In this document: piece after piece, positions 56,751 through 64,000 of the stretch | Layout of the letters: every line of letters begins with the position of its first letter | How positions within the stretch are numbered: position 1 is the stretch's first letter | Origin: Streptomyces cirratus | GTDB lineage: Bacteria; Actinomycetota; Actinomycetes; Streptomycetales; Streptomycetaceae | Assembly: GCF_014650775.1 (NCBI RefSeq) | Contig: NZ_BMVP01000007.1 | Coordinates: forward strand, 186,001-250,000 | Length of the DNA: 64,000 nt | Reading direction: 5' to 3' | Made by a program: the position numbers and the translations under genes | The notes under the pieces: generated by a model | Database searches by the model: none | What the model saw: only the letters and a program-made list of their open reading frames with translations | What the model was told of the DNA's origin: nothing

Positions 56751-57095
56751 ATGAACTTCGGACCGCTTCCCTCGGTGGGCGCCGCCGAGGTGCCCTCCGA
56801 AGGCTTTGTCCTGGACGTCCGCGAGGACGACGAATGGGCGGCCGGGCATGTCGAGGGCGCACTGCACATCCCGATGAGCGACTTCGTGGCCCGCTTCGGC
56901 GAGCTCACCGAGGCCGTCGAGGACGGCGGCCGGGTGCACGTGATGTGCCGTGTGGGCGGCCGTTCCGCGCAGGTCACCCAGTACCTCGTCCGCCAGGGCA
57001 TCGACGCCGTGAACATCGACGGCGGGATGCAGGCCTGGGACGGCGCCCGGCGCCCGATGGTCAGCGAGAGCGGGAACCCGCCCTTCGTCCTCTGA
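56751..57095 (+). CDS. Rhodanese-like sulfurtransferase
   Basis: This is a 114-residue single-domain rhodanese. The active-site loop is CRVGGRS (Cys near residue 66), with the family motifs VLDVREDDEW and GHVEGALHIP. It is cytoplasmic, with no signal peptide. It moves sulfane sulfur between carriers, but the specific partner is not indicated by neighbours. The ATG is preceded by GAGAAGG. Confidence 0.93.
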   Translation: MNFGPLPSVGAAEVPSEGFVLDVREDDEWAAGHVEGALHIPMSDFVARFGELTEAVEDGGRVHVMCRVGGRSAQVTQYLVRQGIDAVNIDGGMQAWDGARRPMVSESGNPPFVL

Positions 57096-57117
57096 GCCGG
57101 GCTCGGCAGCGCGCCGG

Positions 57118-58260
57118 TCAGGCGAGCGGGTGGGCGGCCAGAAGGTCTCCCAGGGCCTCCTCGTGCGCGGCGGCCGGTCCGAGCTGGAGTTCCAGTTGCT
57201 TGGCCCAGGCGTGGTAGCGGTGGAGCGGGTAGTCGGTGTCGGCGCCGAAGCCGCCGTGCAGGTGCTGGGCGGTCTGCACGACCCGGCGTACGCCCTCGGA
57301 GGCCCAGATCTTGGCCACCGCGACATCACCGGAGACCGGCAGCGGGCCCCCCGCGCCCGCTGCCGCGCTCTCCAGCCTCCAGGCCGCCTGCCAGAGGGTG
57401 ACCTCCATGGCGCGCAGGTCGATGTACCGGTCCGCGGCCTGCACGGCGACGGCCTGGAAGGTGGCGACGGGGAAGCCGAACTGCTCCCGCTTCCCCGTGT
57501 ACTGGCTGGTCATGCTCAGGACGGCTTCGCCGAGGCCGAGTGCGAGGGCGCAGGTGCCAGTCGCCAGCAGCCGGTGGAGCAGGTCCCAGGCGGCCGGGTC
57601 GGTGATGAGGTGCGTGCCGGGCACCCGCACCCCGTCCAGGGTGAGGCGGGCGAGCCGCTCCCCGCTGGTGGAGTACTGGTCCGCGAGGGTCAGCCCCTCG
57701 GTGACACGGGAAACCAGCGCGAGGACCGCGGCTCCCTCCCCGGCGTGGGCGGGGACGGCGATCCAGTCGGCGTTCTGCGCCCAGGGGACGGAGGTCTGCA
57801 CCCCGCTCAGGACCCACCCCGAGCCGTCGGGGCTGGCGGTCACGGCGAGTTCGGCCGGATCGTGGCCGGTGCGGCCGTGCGCGGCGGCGGTGAGGACGAC
57901 GGTTCCGCGGCCGGCTCCGGGAAGCAGGGCGGCGGCCAATTCCCGGCCGCCGTGGGCCTGGACCGCCATGGCGGTGGCGCAGTGCTCCAGCAGTGGTATC
58001 CGGGCCAGCACCTTCCCCGCCTCGCGCAGCACCAGGCACAGGGCGATGGCGCCGAGCCCGGCTCCGCCGTGTTCCTCGGCGAGGACCAGGCTCAGCAGGT
58101 CGGATCCGGCGAGACGGGCCCACAGCGGCCGGTCGAAGTCGTCGGCCACCGCTCCCGGGGTGAGCGCGGGGCTCGGGACACCGTCGGGCGAGACACCCGC
58201 GAACACGGCCTTGGCCGCTTCGACGGCGGCCTGCTGCTCCTCGGTGAAGGTGAAGTCCAC
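57118..58260 (-). CDS. Acyl-CoA dehydrogenase
   Basis: This is a 380-residue flavoprotein of the acyl-CoA dehydrogenase family. The N-terminal helical domain begins DFTFTEEQQ, and the C-terminal FAD-contacting segment contains QHLHGGFGADTDYPLHRYH. That last motif resembles the heteromeric dehydrogenases of steroid or branched-chain degradation more than classical short-chain enzymes, so the substrate is uncertain. GTG 58260 has GGGAGG upstream. It lies downstream of paaE on the same strand with a 117-bp gap and may belong to the aromatic-catabolic group. Confidence 0.88.
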   Translation of the reverse strand: MDFTFTEEQQAAVEAAKAVFAGVSPDGVPSPALTPGAVADDFDRPLWARLAGSDLLSLVLAEEHGGAGLGAIALCLVLREAGKVLARIPLLEHCATAMAVQAHGGRELAAALLPGAGRGTVVLTAAAHGRTGHDPAELAVTASPDGSGWVLSGVQTSVPWAQNADWIAVPAHAGEGAAVLALVSRVTEGLTLADQYSTSGERLARLTLDGVRVPGTHLITDPAAWDLLHRLLATGTCALALGLGEAVLSMTSQYTGKREQFGFPVATFQAVAVQAADRYIDLRAMEVTLWQAAWRLESAAAGAGGPLPVSGDVAVAKIWASEGVRRVVQTAQHLHGGFGADTDYPLHRYHAWAKQLELQLGPAAAHEEALGDLLAAHPLA

Positions 58261-58377
58261 TGCCAGTCCTCCCGGGTGCCCACCGGACCGTGCCGGTTCA
58301 CGTCCTGCGCCGATCTGACGGAGCGTCAAGATAGAGCAGTGCCGTTGAAAAGCACAGCCTCCGCGAGGGCCGACCGG

Positions 58378-59550
58378 TCAGCGGTCGAAGTCGATCTCCA
58401 CTTCCTCCGTCATCGCGTGGGACTGGCAGGCGAGCACGAACCCGGCCTCCGTCTCCTCCGCCTCCAGCGCGAAGTTGCGGTCCATCCGCACCTCACCCGA
58501 CACCAGGAACGCCCGGCAGGTCCCGCAGACCCCGCCCTTGCAGGCGTAGGGGGCATCCGCGCGGTTGCGCAGTACGGCATCCAGCAGGGACTCCCCGTCC
58601 TGGACCGGCCAGGTGCCCGACCGGCCGTCGAGACGGGCGGTGACCCGGCCCCGGGAGGCGACGGCCGAAGGGGCCCGCCCGGCGGCGGCCTGGGGCGCGC
58701 TGTCCTCGGCCCCCTGGGGCGCGGTGTCCTCGACATGGAATATCTCTTCGTGCACCCGGCCCCGTACGACACCGAGGGCGTTCAGCGCCCGCTCCGCGCC
58801 CTGCACCAGACCGTACGGGCCGCACAGGAACCACCCCGTCACCTCCGCGACGGGCAGCAGCGCCGGCAGCAGGGCGCTCAGCCGCTGCTCGTCCAGCCGC
58901 CCGGACGGCAGTCCGGCCTCCTGCTCCTCCCGGGACAGCACGGTGACGAGCTGGAACCGGTCCGGGTAGCGGTCCTTGAGGTCCGCGACCTCCTCCAGGA
59001 ACATCGTCGAAGCCGCCGTACGGTCACTGCGCACGAGGCAGAAGCGGGCGTCGGGACGGCCCGCCAGCAGGGAGGCCGCGATCGACAGGACGGGGGTGAT
59101 CCCGCTGCCGCCGACGATCGCCGCGTAGTGCGCGGCCGCCGGCGCCGTGGCCGGGTCCAGGACGAACCGCCCGGCCGGGACCATCACGTCGAGGACGTCT
59201 CCGGCGGCGATCTCCTTGTGGGCGAACGTGGAGAACTCGCCGCCCTCCACGAGTCGCACGCCGACCCGCAGCAGTGAGGGACCCGCCTCGCCCGGGGCCG
59301 GGGAGCAGATCGAGTAGGTGCGGCGGACCTCGGAGCCCTCGGGGGTGCTGCGGCGCAGCGTCAGGTGCTGGCCCGGCGCGTGCCGGTACTCGGCGCGCAG
59401 TTCCTGCGGTACCCGCAGCGTCAGGGCCACCGAGTCGTCGGTGAGCCGGTCGACCGCCACCACCGTGAGGGCGTGGAAAGCGCCGTGGCGCGCGGGACGC
59501 GGCGCCCCCGCCGGGGACGACTGCGTGGGCGACGGCGGCGGCACGGCCAT
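58378..59550 (-). CDS. paaE: Phenylacetyl-CoA epoxidase reductase subunit PaaE
   Basis: This 390-residue reductase feeds electrons from NADPH to the PaaA di-iron site. The N-terminal ferredoxin-reductase part contains the FAD-binding motif RTYSIC and the NADP-binding GGSGITP. The C-terminal plant-type 2Fe-2S domain has CKGGVCGTC plus a later Cys (LACQS). A low-complexity linker with repeated APQGAEDSAPQ-like units joins them. ATG 59550 is immediately next to the paaD stop (no gap), so it is the last gene of paaABCDE. Confidence 0.96.
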   Translation of the reverse strand: MAVPPPSPTQSSPAGAPRPARHGAFHALTVVAVDRLTDDSVALTLRVPQELRAEYRHAPGQHLTLRRSTPEGSEVRRTYSICSPAPGEAGPSLLRVGVRLVEGGEFSTFAHKEIAAGDVLDVMVPAGRFVLDPATAPAAAHYAAIVGGSGITPVLSIAASLLAGRPDARFCLVRSDRTAASTMFLEEVADLKDRYPDRFQLVTVLSREEQEAGLPSGRLDEQRLSALLPALLPVAEVTGWFLCGPYGLVQGAERALNALGVVRGRVHEEIFHVEDTAPQGAEDSAPQAAAGRAPSAVASRGRVTARLDGRSGTWPVQDGESLLDAVLRNRADAPYACKGGVCGTCRAFLVSGEVRMDRNFALEAEETEAGFVLACQSHAMTEEVEIDFDR

Positions 59551-60078
59551 TTACAGCTCCTTGAAGTGGTCGAACGGTTCACGGCAGGCGACGCAGCGGC
59601 GCAGCGCCTTGCACGCGGTGGAGGAGAACCGGCTGAGCAGTTCGGTGTCGGTCGACCCGCAGTGCGGGCAGCGGACCGACAGCGTCAGCGGGACCGGGCC
59701 GCCCGCGGCGTGCGGGCGGGGCGGGGCTATGCCGAACTCGGCGAGCTTGCGCCGGCCCTCGGCGCTGATGTCGTCGGTCGACCAGGCCGGGGCCAGCACG
59801 GTGGTCACCCGCACCTCGGGGATGCCGTGCCCGGTCAGGGCCTGGCGGATGTCGGCCGACATGGCCTCGATTGCCGGGCAGCCGGTGTAGGTGGGGGTGA
59901 GGAGGACCTCGGCGTGGCCGTCCTCATGCATCCGGACCCCGCGCATGACGCCGAGCTCGGCCAGGGTGAGGACGGGCAGCTCCGGGTCCGGGACGGCGCC
60001 GGCCAGCTCGGCCAGCTCCGCCTCCAGGCGGGTCGTTCCGGCGTCCGTTCCCGTGCCGGGTGCCGCGTCGGTCACCAT
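59551..60078 (-). CDS. paaD: Phenylacetyl-CoA epoxidase maturation protein PaaD
   Basis: This 175-residue protein has a DUF59 (MIP18-type) domain (about residues 18-100) with PTYTGCPAIEAM. A C-terminal zinc-ribbon-like segment contains CPHCGS and CVAC. PaaD is thought to help assemble metal centres of the epoxidase complex. ATG 60078 (ATGGTGACC) overlaps the paaC stop. GTG 60075 is an alternative one codon later. The long upstream open frame is an artefact. Confidence 0.93.
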   Translation of the reverse strand: MVTDAAPGTGTDAGTTRLEAELAELAGAVPDPELPVLTLAELGVMRGVRMHEDGHAEVLLTPTYTGCPAIEAMSADIRQALTGHGIPEVRVTTVLAPAWSTDDISAEGRRKLAEFGIAPPRPHAAGGPVPLTLSVRCPHCGSTDTELLSRFSSTACKALRRCVACREPFDHFKEL

Positions 60079-60845
60079 GACGCCCCCGGATGGCTGCGGT
60101 GCAGGTGCTGCATCTCGGCCAGCATCCGGCCGAACGGTTCGGTGTGCAGCCCCTGCCGGCCGGCGCCGGCGGCCCAGGCTCCCGTCCGTGGTCCTTCGGG
60201 CAGGGTGAGCCCGGCGCGCTCCAGGACCGCACCGACCGTGGCCAGCCAGCGCTCTTCCAGGGCGGGCCACTCGACGCCTTCGAGGCCGTCGACCGGCTGG
60301 AACATCTCGCCGGTGTACTTCCACAGCTCGTCCAGCGCGGCCCGCATCCGGGCCCGGCTCTCCTGCGTGCCGTCGCCGAGCCGCAGCGTCCACTGCTCGG
60401 CGTGGTCGCGGTGGTACGCGGTCTCCTTCACGGCCTTGGCGGCCAGAGGCGCGAACGGGCCGTCGCCCGCGGCCAGTTCCGAGTACAGCTCGTGCTGGTA
60501 GAACGAGAAGTAGAGCTGCCGGGCGATGGTGTGGGCGAAGTCGCCGTTGGGCCGCTCGACCAGCTGGAGGTTCCGGAAGGAGCGCTCCTCGCGCAGGAAC
60601 GCCAGCTCGTCCTCGTCGCCCGCCATGGACAGCAACAGGCGCGCCTGACCCAGCAGATCGAGGGCGATGTTGGCCAGGGCCACCTCTTCCTCCAGGACGG
60701 GGGCGTGCCCCGCCCATTCGCCGAGGCGGTGGGAGAGGATCAGCGCGTCGTCCCCAAGGGCCATGGCGGCCGACCGAACAGGATCGGTGCCGGTCGCGGC
60801 GGTCGCGGCGGTGCCGGTGGCATCGCTGGTCATGTTGCTGGTCAC
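60072..60845 (-). CDS. paaC: Phenylacetyl-CoA epoxidase structural subunit PaaC
   Basis: This 257-residue ferritin-like protein pairs with PaaA but has lost the iron site. Family segments include LILSHRLGEW near residue 36, and ETAYHRDHAEQW. The GTG start at 60845 overlaps the paaB stop by 4 bp. The first 25 residues are low-complexity. Confidence 0.95.
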   Translation of the reverse strand: MTSNMTSDATGTAATAATGTDPVRSAAMALGDDALILSHRLGEWAGHAPVLEEEVALANIALDLLGQARLLLSMAGDEDELAFLREERSFRNLQLVERPNGDFAHTIARQLYFSFYQHELYSELAAGDGPFAPLAAKAVKETAYHRDHAEQWTLRLGDGTQESRARMRAALDELWKYTGEMFQPVDGLEGVEWPALEERWLATVGAVLERAGLTLPEGPRTGAWAAGAGRQGLHTEPFGRMLAEMQHLHRSHPGASW

Positions 60846-61126
60846 AGGTGGCGCACCCCCTCGGGGATGTCGTAGAAGGTGGGGTGCCGGTAGGGCTTGT
60901 CGGCGGCCGGGGCGAAGAACGGGTCCCGCTCGTCCGGCGAGGAGGCGGTGATCTCGGTCGAGGGCACCACCCAGATCGAGACGCCTTCGCTGCGCCGCGT
61001 GTAGAGGTCACGGGCGTTGCGCAGGGCCATCTCCGCGTCCGGGGCGTGCAGGCTTCCCGCGTGCGTGTGCGAGAGGCCGCGCCGCGAGCGGACGAACACC
61101 TCCCACAGCGGCCAGTTCTGCGTCAT
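60842..61126 (-). CDS. paaB: Phenylacetyl-CoA epoxidase subunit PaaB
   Basis: This 94-residue subunit begins WPLWEVFVRSRRGLSHTHAGS, the family hallmark, and helps hold the PaaABC core together. ATG 61126 has GAGGAG 8 nt upstream, and the paaA stop overlaps it by 4 bp. The longer open frame upstream lies within paaA and is not coding. Confidence 0.95.
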   Translation of the reverse strand: MTQNWPLWEVFVRSRRGLSHTHAGSLHAPDAEMALRNARDLYTRRSEGVSIWVVPSTEITASSPDERDPFFAPAADKPYRHPTFYDIPEGVRHL

Positions 61127-62220
61127 GCCTGTGTCTCCTCGTGGTTCGTCGCCGGGTGTCCGGCGGGCTCTGCGGTGGTGCCGTCCGCCGGGCGGGCGGC
61201 CGGCCGGTCTGCCTGCCGCGCGTGCTTCGCCGCGTACGCCGCGGCCGCGTCCCGTACCCAGGCGCCTTCCTCGTGGGCCGTGCGCCGCTGGCTGAGGCGC
61301 TGTTCGTTGCACGGGCCGTTGCCCTTGAGCACGTCCCAGAACTCGGCCCAGTCGATGGCGCCGAAGTCGTAGTGCCCGCGCTCCTCGTTCCACTTGAGGT
61401 CCGGGTCGGGCAGGGTCAGCCCCAGCGACTCGGCCTGGGGCACGGCGATGTCCACGAAGCGCTGACGCAGCTCGTCGTTCGAATGGCGCTTGATCCGCCA
61501 GGCCATCGACTGCGCCGAATGCGCCGACTCCCCGTCCGGCGGGCCGAACATCATCAGCGAAGGCCACCACCACCGGTCCACGGCGTCCTGGGCCATGGCG
61601 TGCTGGGCCTCGGTGCCCTTCGACAGGGCCAGGAGCAGCTCGTACCCCTGGCGCTGGTGGAAGGACTCCTCCTTGCAGATGCGGACCATGGCGCGCGCGT
61701 ACGGACCGTACGAGCAGCGGCAGATCGGCACCTGGTTGGTGATGGCCGCCCCGTCCACGAGCCAGCCGATCGCGCCGACATCGGCCCAGGTCAGGGTGGG
61801 GTAGTTGAAGATCGAGGAGTACTTCTGCTTCCCCGAGTGGAGCTTGTCGAGCAGCTCGTCACGGCTCGTTCCGAGGGTCTCGGCGGCGCTGTACAGGTAG
61901 AGGCCGTGCCCGGCCTCGTCCTGGACCTTGGCCATCAGGATCGCCTTGCGGCGCAGCGAGGGCGCACGGGTGATCCAGTTGGCCTCGGGCTGCATGCCGA
62001 TGATCTCGGAGTGGGCGTGCTGGGCCATCTGGCGGACCAGCGAGGCGCGGTATTCGTCGGGCATCCAGTCACGCGGCTCGACGCGCTCGTCCGCCGCCAC
62101 GGCGGCGTCGAACGCGGCCGCGAGCTGCGCGCCGAGATCGCCGATCTCGCCGTGCCCCGGCTGCGCGGGACCCGTGCCCGGGCCTGCTTCCTGCCCAGAT
62201 TCCGGGGTCACTGTGACCAT
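61123..62220 (-). CDS. paaA: Phenylacetyl-CoA epoxidase oxygenase subunit PaaA
   Basis: This 365-residue di-iron oxygenase epoxidises phenylacetyl-CoA. Iron-ligand motifs of the ferritin-like bundle are visible as QDEAGHGLYLY and CKEESFHQRQGYE, and the sequence HAHSEIIGMQPEANW is typical. An extra Ala/Pro-rich C-terminal tail of about 40 residues follows the core. The start is ATG 62220 or the adjacent GTG at 62217. It is the first gene of the paa operon, behind the palindrome at 62254-62271. Confidence 0.96.
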   Translation of the reverse strand: MVTVTPESGQEAGPGTGPAQPGHGEIGDLGAQLAAAFDAAVAADERVEPRDWMPDEYRASLVRQMAQHAHSEIIGMQPEANWITRAPSLRRKAILMAKVQDEAGHGLYLYSAAETLGTSRDELLDKLHSGKQKYSSIFNYPTLTWADVGAIGWLVDGAAITNQVPICRCSYGPYARAMVRICKEESFHQRQGYELLLALSKGTEAQHAMAQDAVDRWWWPSLMMFGPPDGESAHSAQSMAWRIKRHSNDELRQRFVDIAVPQAESLGLTLPDPDLKWNEERGHYDFGAIDWAEFWDVLKGNGPCNEQRLSQRRTAHEEGAWVRDAAAAYAAKHARQADRPAARPADGTTAEPAGHPATNHEETQA

Positions 62221-62253
62221 CCCGGCCCCCTGTCAGAGTCTGCTTTCCGCCCG

Positions 62254-62271
62254 ACCGACCGATCGTTCGGT
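62254..62271. promoter_or_regulatory. Palindromic TetR-type operator of the paa operon
   Basis: ACCGACCGATCGTTCGGT is an 18-bp palindrome with one mismatched pair. It contains ACCG-NN-CG-NN-CGGT at 62258-62271, the core reported for PaaR, the TetR-family paa repressor of corynebacteria (from memory). It lies 34 bp upstream of the paaA start. No regulator gene is in the window. Confidence 0.65.
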
Positions 62272-62355
62272 TCATCCTCTTCAATGGTGAGACGACGGCC
62301 CGTAGGGTGTCAACCTCTGTGGGCAACCCTGTGGACGCCGGACGATCGGGACGCG

Positions 62356-63030
62356 ATGGATTCGAACGAGGGAAAGCTCGCGGAACGGGCCGTTCCGCTG
62401 CCCGTCACGGCGCCCCGCGCCGCCGGGATCGCCGGCCTGTCCACCCCGTACCGCGTGCTCGCGGCGGTGGCCCTCGGCGCGATCGCCGTGGCCGCCTGCG
62501 CACACCTGGCGCTCGTCTTCCTGCACGTCGCGCCGTCCAACACGGTCAGCAAACGGCACGCGGCGACCGTCGACAGCTGGATCTACCCCGAGTTCGAACA
62601 GAACTGGAAGCTCTTCGCGCCCAACCCGCTCCAGCAGAACATCGCGGTCCAGGTACGGGCCCAGCTGCGGACGGCCGGCGGCGAGCTCACCACCAGCGAC
62701 TGGCGCGACCTGTCGGCCGAGGACGGCGCGGCCATCCGGCACGACCTGCTGCCGAGCCACACCCGGCAGAACGAGCTCCGGCGGGCCTGGGACTTTTTCA
62801 CCGGCTCGCACGACGACGACAACAAGCCGAACGGCGAACGCGGCGCCCTCTCGGAGGCCTACCTGCGGCGGATCGCCCTGGACCGCCTGGCCGGGTGGCA
62901 GCGCGGCGGTGAGCGCATCGTACGGATCCAGCTGCGCTCGGCGACGACGGCCGTTGCGGCGCCGAAGTGGAGCGCCGAACGCACCGACACCCAGACGTAC
63001 TACCGGGAGCTGCCGTGGTGGACCCTCTGA
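62356..63030 (+). CDS. DUF5819 family protein
   Basis: This 224-residue protein has one N-terminal membrane helix (about residues 34-57) and an extracytoplasmic domain containing the conserved stretch NWKLFAPNPLQQN (about residues 81-93). The function is unknown. ATG 62356 is the first start that includes the whole membrane segment. The stop lies within the first codons of the HTTM gene, so the two are translationally coupled. DUF5819 and HTTM proteins commonly occur as a pair in actinobacteria. Confidence 0.87.
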   Translation: MDSNEGKLAERAVPLPVTAPRAAGIAGLSTPYRVLAAVALGAIAVAACAHLALVFLHVAPSNTVSKRHAATVDSWIYPEFEQNWKLFAPNPLQQNIAVQVRAQLRTAGGELTTSDWRDLSAEDGAAIRHDLLPSHTRQNELRRAWDFFTGSHDDDNKPNGERGALSEAYLRRIALDRLAGWQRGGERIVRIQLRSATTAVAAPKWSAERTDTQTYYRELPWWTL

Positions 63031-64000
63031 GGGCGCGGGCCGCGGCCGAGCGGGGCCTGGCGAGGGTCACCGGGGAGGCGCTGGGCCCGTACCAGAGCGC
63101 GGTCGTACGGATCGGCTTCGCCGGGACGTGGCTCTTCTTCCTGCTGCGCGAGTTCCCCAACCGGCACGAGCTGTACGGGCCGGACGGGCCCTGGAGCTGG
63201 GCGCTCGCGAAGCGGCTGATCGCCACGAACCACGCGTTCACGGTGCTGATGTGGTCGGACGCGACATGGTGGTTCGAGGCCGTCTACGTCGTCTCCGTGC
63301 TCGCGAGCGCGCTGCTGGTGCTGGGCTGGCGGACGCGGGCGACGTCCGTGGTGTTCATGGTGGGCGTGCTCTCGCTCCAGAACCGCAGCGTGTTCATGGG
63401 GGACGGCGGCGACAACGTCATCCACCTGATGGCGGTCTACCTGGTGCTGACGCGGTGCGCGCAGGTGTGGTCGCTGGACGCGCGGCGGACCGAGCGGGGC
63501 GGGGCAGGCCCGGCGGGGCCGGTGCTGTGGGGCGTGCTGGGCGCCGTGTTCGGCTACGGGGCGCTGGCCGGGCGGTTCGACGCGCTGTGGGCGGCGGCGT
63601 TCGGGGCCCTGTGGGTGGGCGCCGGAGTGTGGTGGCTGGCCGGGCGGTACGCCCCCGAGGGGGAGGGACGGGCGCTCCTCGACGTCCTGGCGAACCTGCT
63701 GCACAACGCGGGGATGCTGGTGATCATGGCGGAGGTGTGCCTGATCTACGCGACGGCCGGCTGGTACAAGATCCAGGGGTCCCGCTGGCAGGACGGGACG
63801 GCGCTGTACTACCCGCTGGGGCTGGACTACTTCACCCCGTGGCCGGGGCTGTCGGCGCTGCTGGCCGGCAGCGGGACGGTGGTGATGCTGCTGACCTACG
63901 GCACGGTGGCGGTGCAGGTCGCGTTCCCGTTCACGCTGTTCAACCGCCGGATCAAGAACGCGCTGCTGGCGGTGATGATGCTGGAGCACCTCGGGATCGC
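63015..64000 (+). CDS. HTTM domain (vitamin K-dependent carboxylase-like) membrane protein, partial
   Basis: This open frame continues past the window end (328 codons visible). Several hydrophobic helices and the motifs MGDGGDNVIHLM and YATAGWYKIQGSRW are typical of HTTM proteins, which share a fold with vitamin K-dependent gamma-carboxylases. The GTG at 63015 overlaps the DUF5819 gene by 16 bp. A GTG at 63018 is an alternative. The reaction in bacteria is unknown. Confidence 0.87.
   Translation, partial: MVDPLRARAAAERGLARVTGEALGPYQSAVVRIGFAGTWLFFLLREFPNRHELYGPDGPWSWALAKRLIATNHAFTVLMWSDATWWFEAVYVVSVLASALLVLGWRTRATSVVFMVGVLSLQNRSVFMGDGGDNVIHLMAVYLVLTRCAQVWSLDARRTERGGAGPAGPVLWGVLGAVFGYGALAGRFDALWAAAFGALWVGAGVWWLAGRYAPEGEGRALLDVLANLLHNAGMLVIMAEVCLIYATAGWYKIQGSRWQDGTALYYPLGLDYFTPWPGLSALLAGSGTVVMLLTYGTVAVQVAFPFTLFNRRIKNALLAVMMLEHLGI

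Overview
The window is typical of Streptomyces and contains the replication origin. The evidence is the very high G+C content, frequent GTG (occasionally TTG) starts, translationally coupled 4-bp overlaps (ATGA/GTGA), an intergenic dnaA-dnaN origin full of DnaA boxes, the ParB site GTTTCACGTGAAAC, and a gene order that, from memory, follows the S. coelicolor origin region. It looks like conserved chromosomal core. I saw no insertion sequence, prophage, CRISPR array or defence island. The less ordinary observations concern cis-acting DNA sites, gene architecture and a few poorly characterised proteins, not a new system.

Layout. (1) 1-2.6 kb: inositol-phosphate synthase and an MFS exporter, then a triple parS array. 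(2) 2.6-13.9 kb: CCA-adding enzyme (minus strand), then DUF6049 protein, lipid II flippase MurJ, a pseudokinase, ECF sigma factor SigM, its likely anti-sigma factor, and trxB-trxA. A perfectly spaced SigR-type promoter precedes trxB. (3) 14.0-20.5 kb, minus strand: GNAT acetyltransferase, parB, parA, rsmG, khpB/jag, yidC, yidD, rnpA, rpmH. (4) 20.5-33.3 kb, plus strand: dnaA, oriC, dnaN, gnd, recF, a DciA-like gene, gyrB, gyrA, DUF3566. (5) 33.4-39.6 kb: tRNA-Ile, a DLW-39-like peptide, a secreted anchored protein, a Ser/Thr kinase, an HTH protein, tRNA-Ala, a LysM protein, a DUF5324-like protein and a cyclophilin. (6) 39.7-45.1 kb: rhomboid protease, a DnaA-box cluster, crgA, DUF881, and three class E sortases interleaved with a small membrane protein and a glutamine amidotransferase. 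(7) 45.1-53.2 kb, minus strand: the cell-wall/phospho-signalling operon fhaA-fhaB-pstP-rodA/ftsW-pbpA-pknB. (8) 53.5-57.1 kb: tRNA-Leu, DUF2252, a J-domain-like protein and a rhodanese. (9) 57.1-62.3 kb, minus strand: the phenylacetyl-CoA epoxidase operon paaABCDE plus an acyl-CoA dehydrogenase, behind a palindromic TetR-type operator. (10) 62.4-64 kb: a DUF5819/HTTM gene pair that runs off the end.

Two themes join the genes. One is replication and segregation: DnaA, oriC, DnaN, gyrase, ParAB and eight perfect parS sites, all intergenic, plus DnaA boxes outside oriC near parA and crgA. The other is polar growth and wall synthesis under PknB control: PknB, PstP, the FHA proteins, RodA/FtsW, PBP, CrgA, MurJ and the MurJ-adjacent pseudokinase. 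In mycobacteria the pseudokinase is fused to MurJ and binds FhaA.
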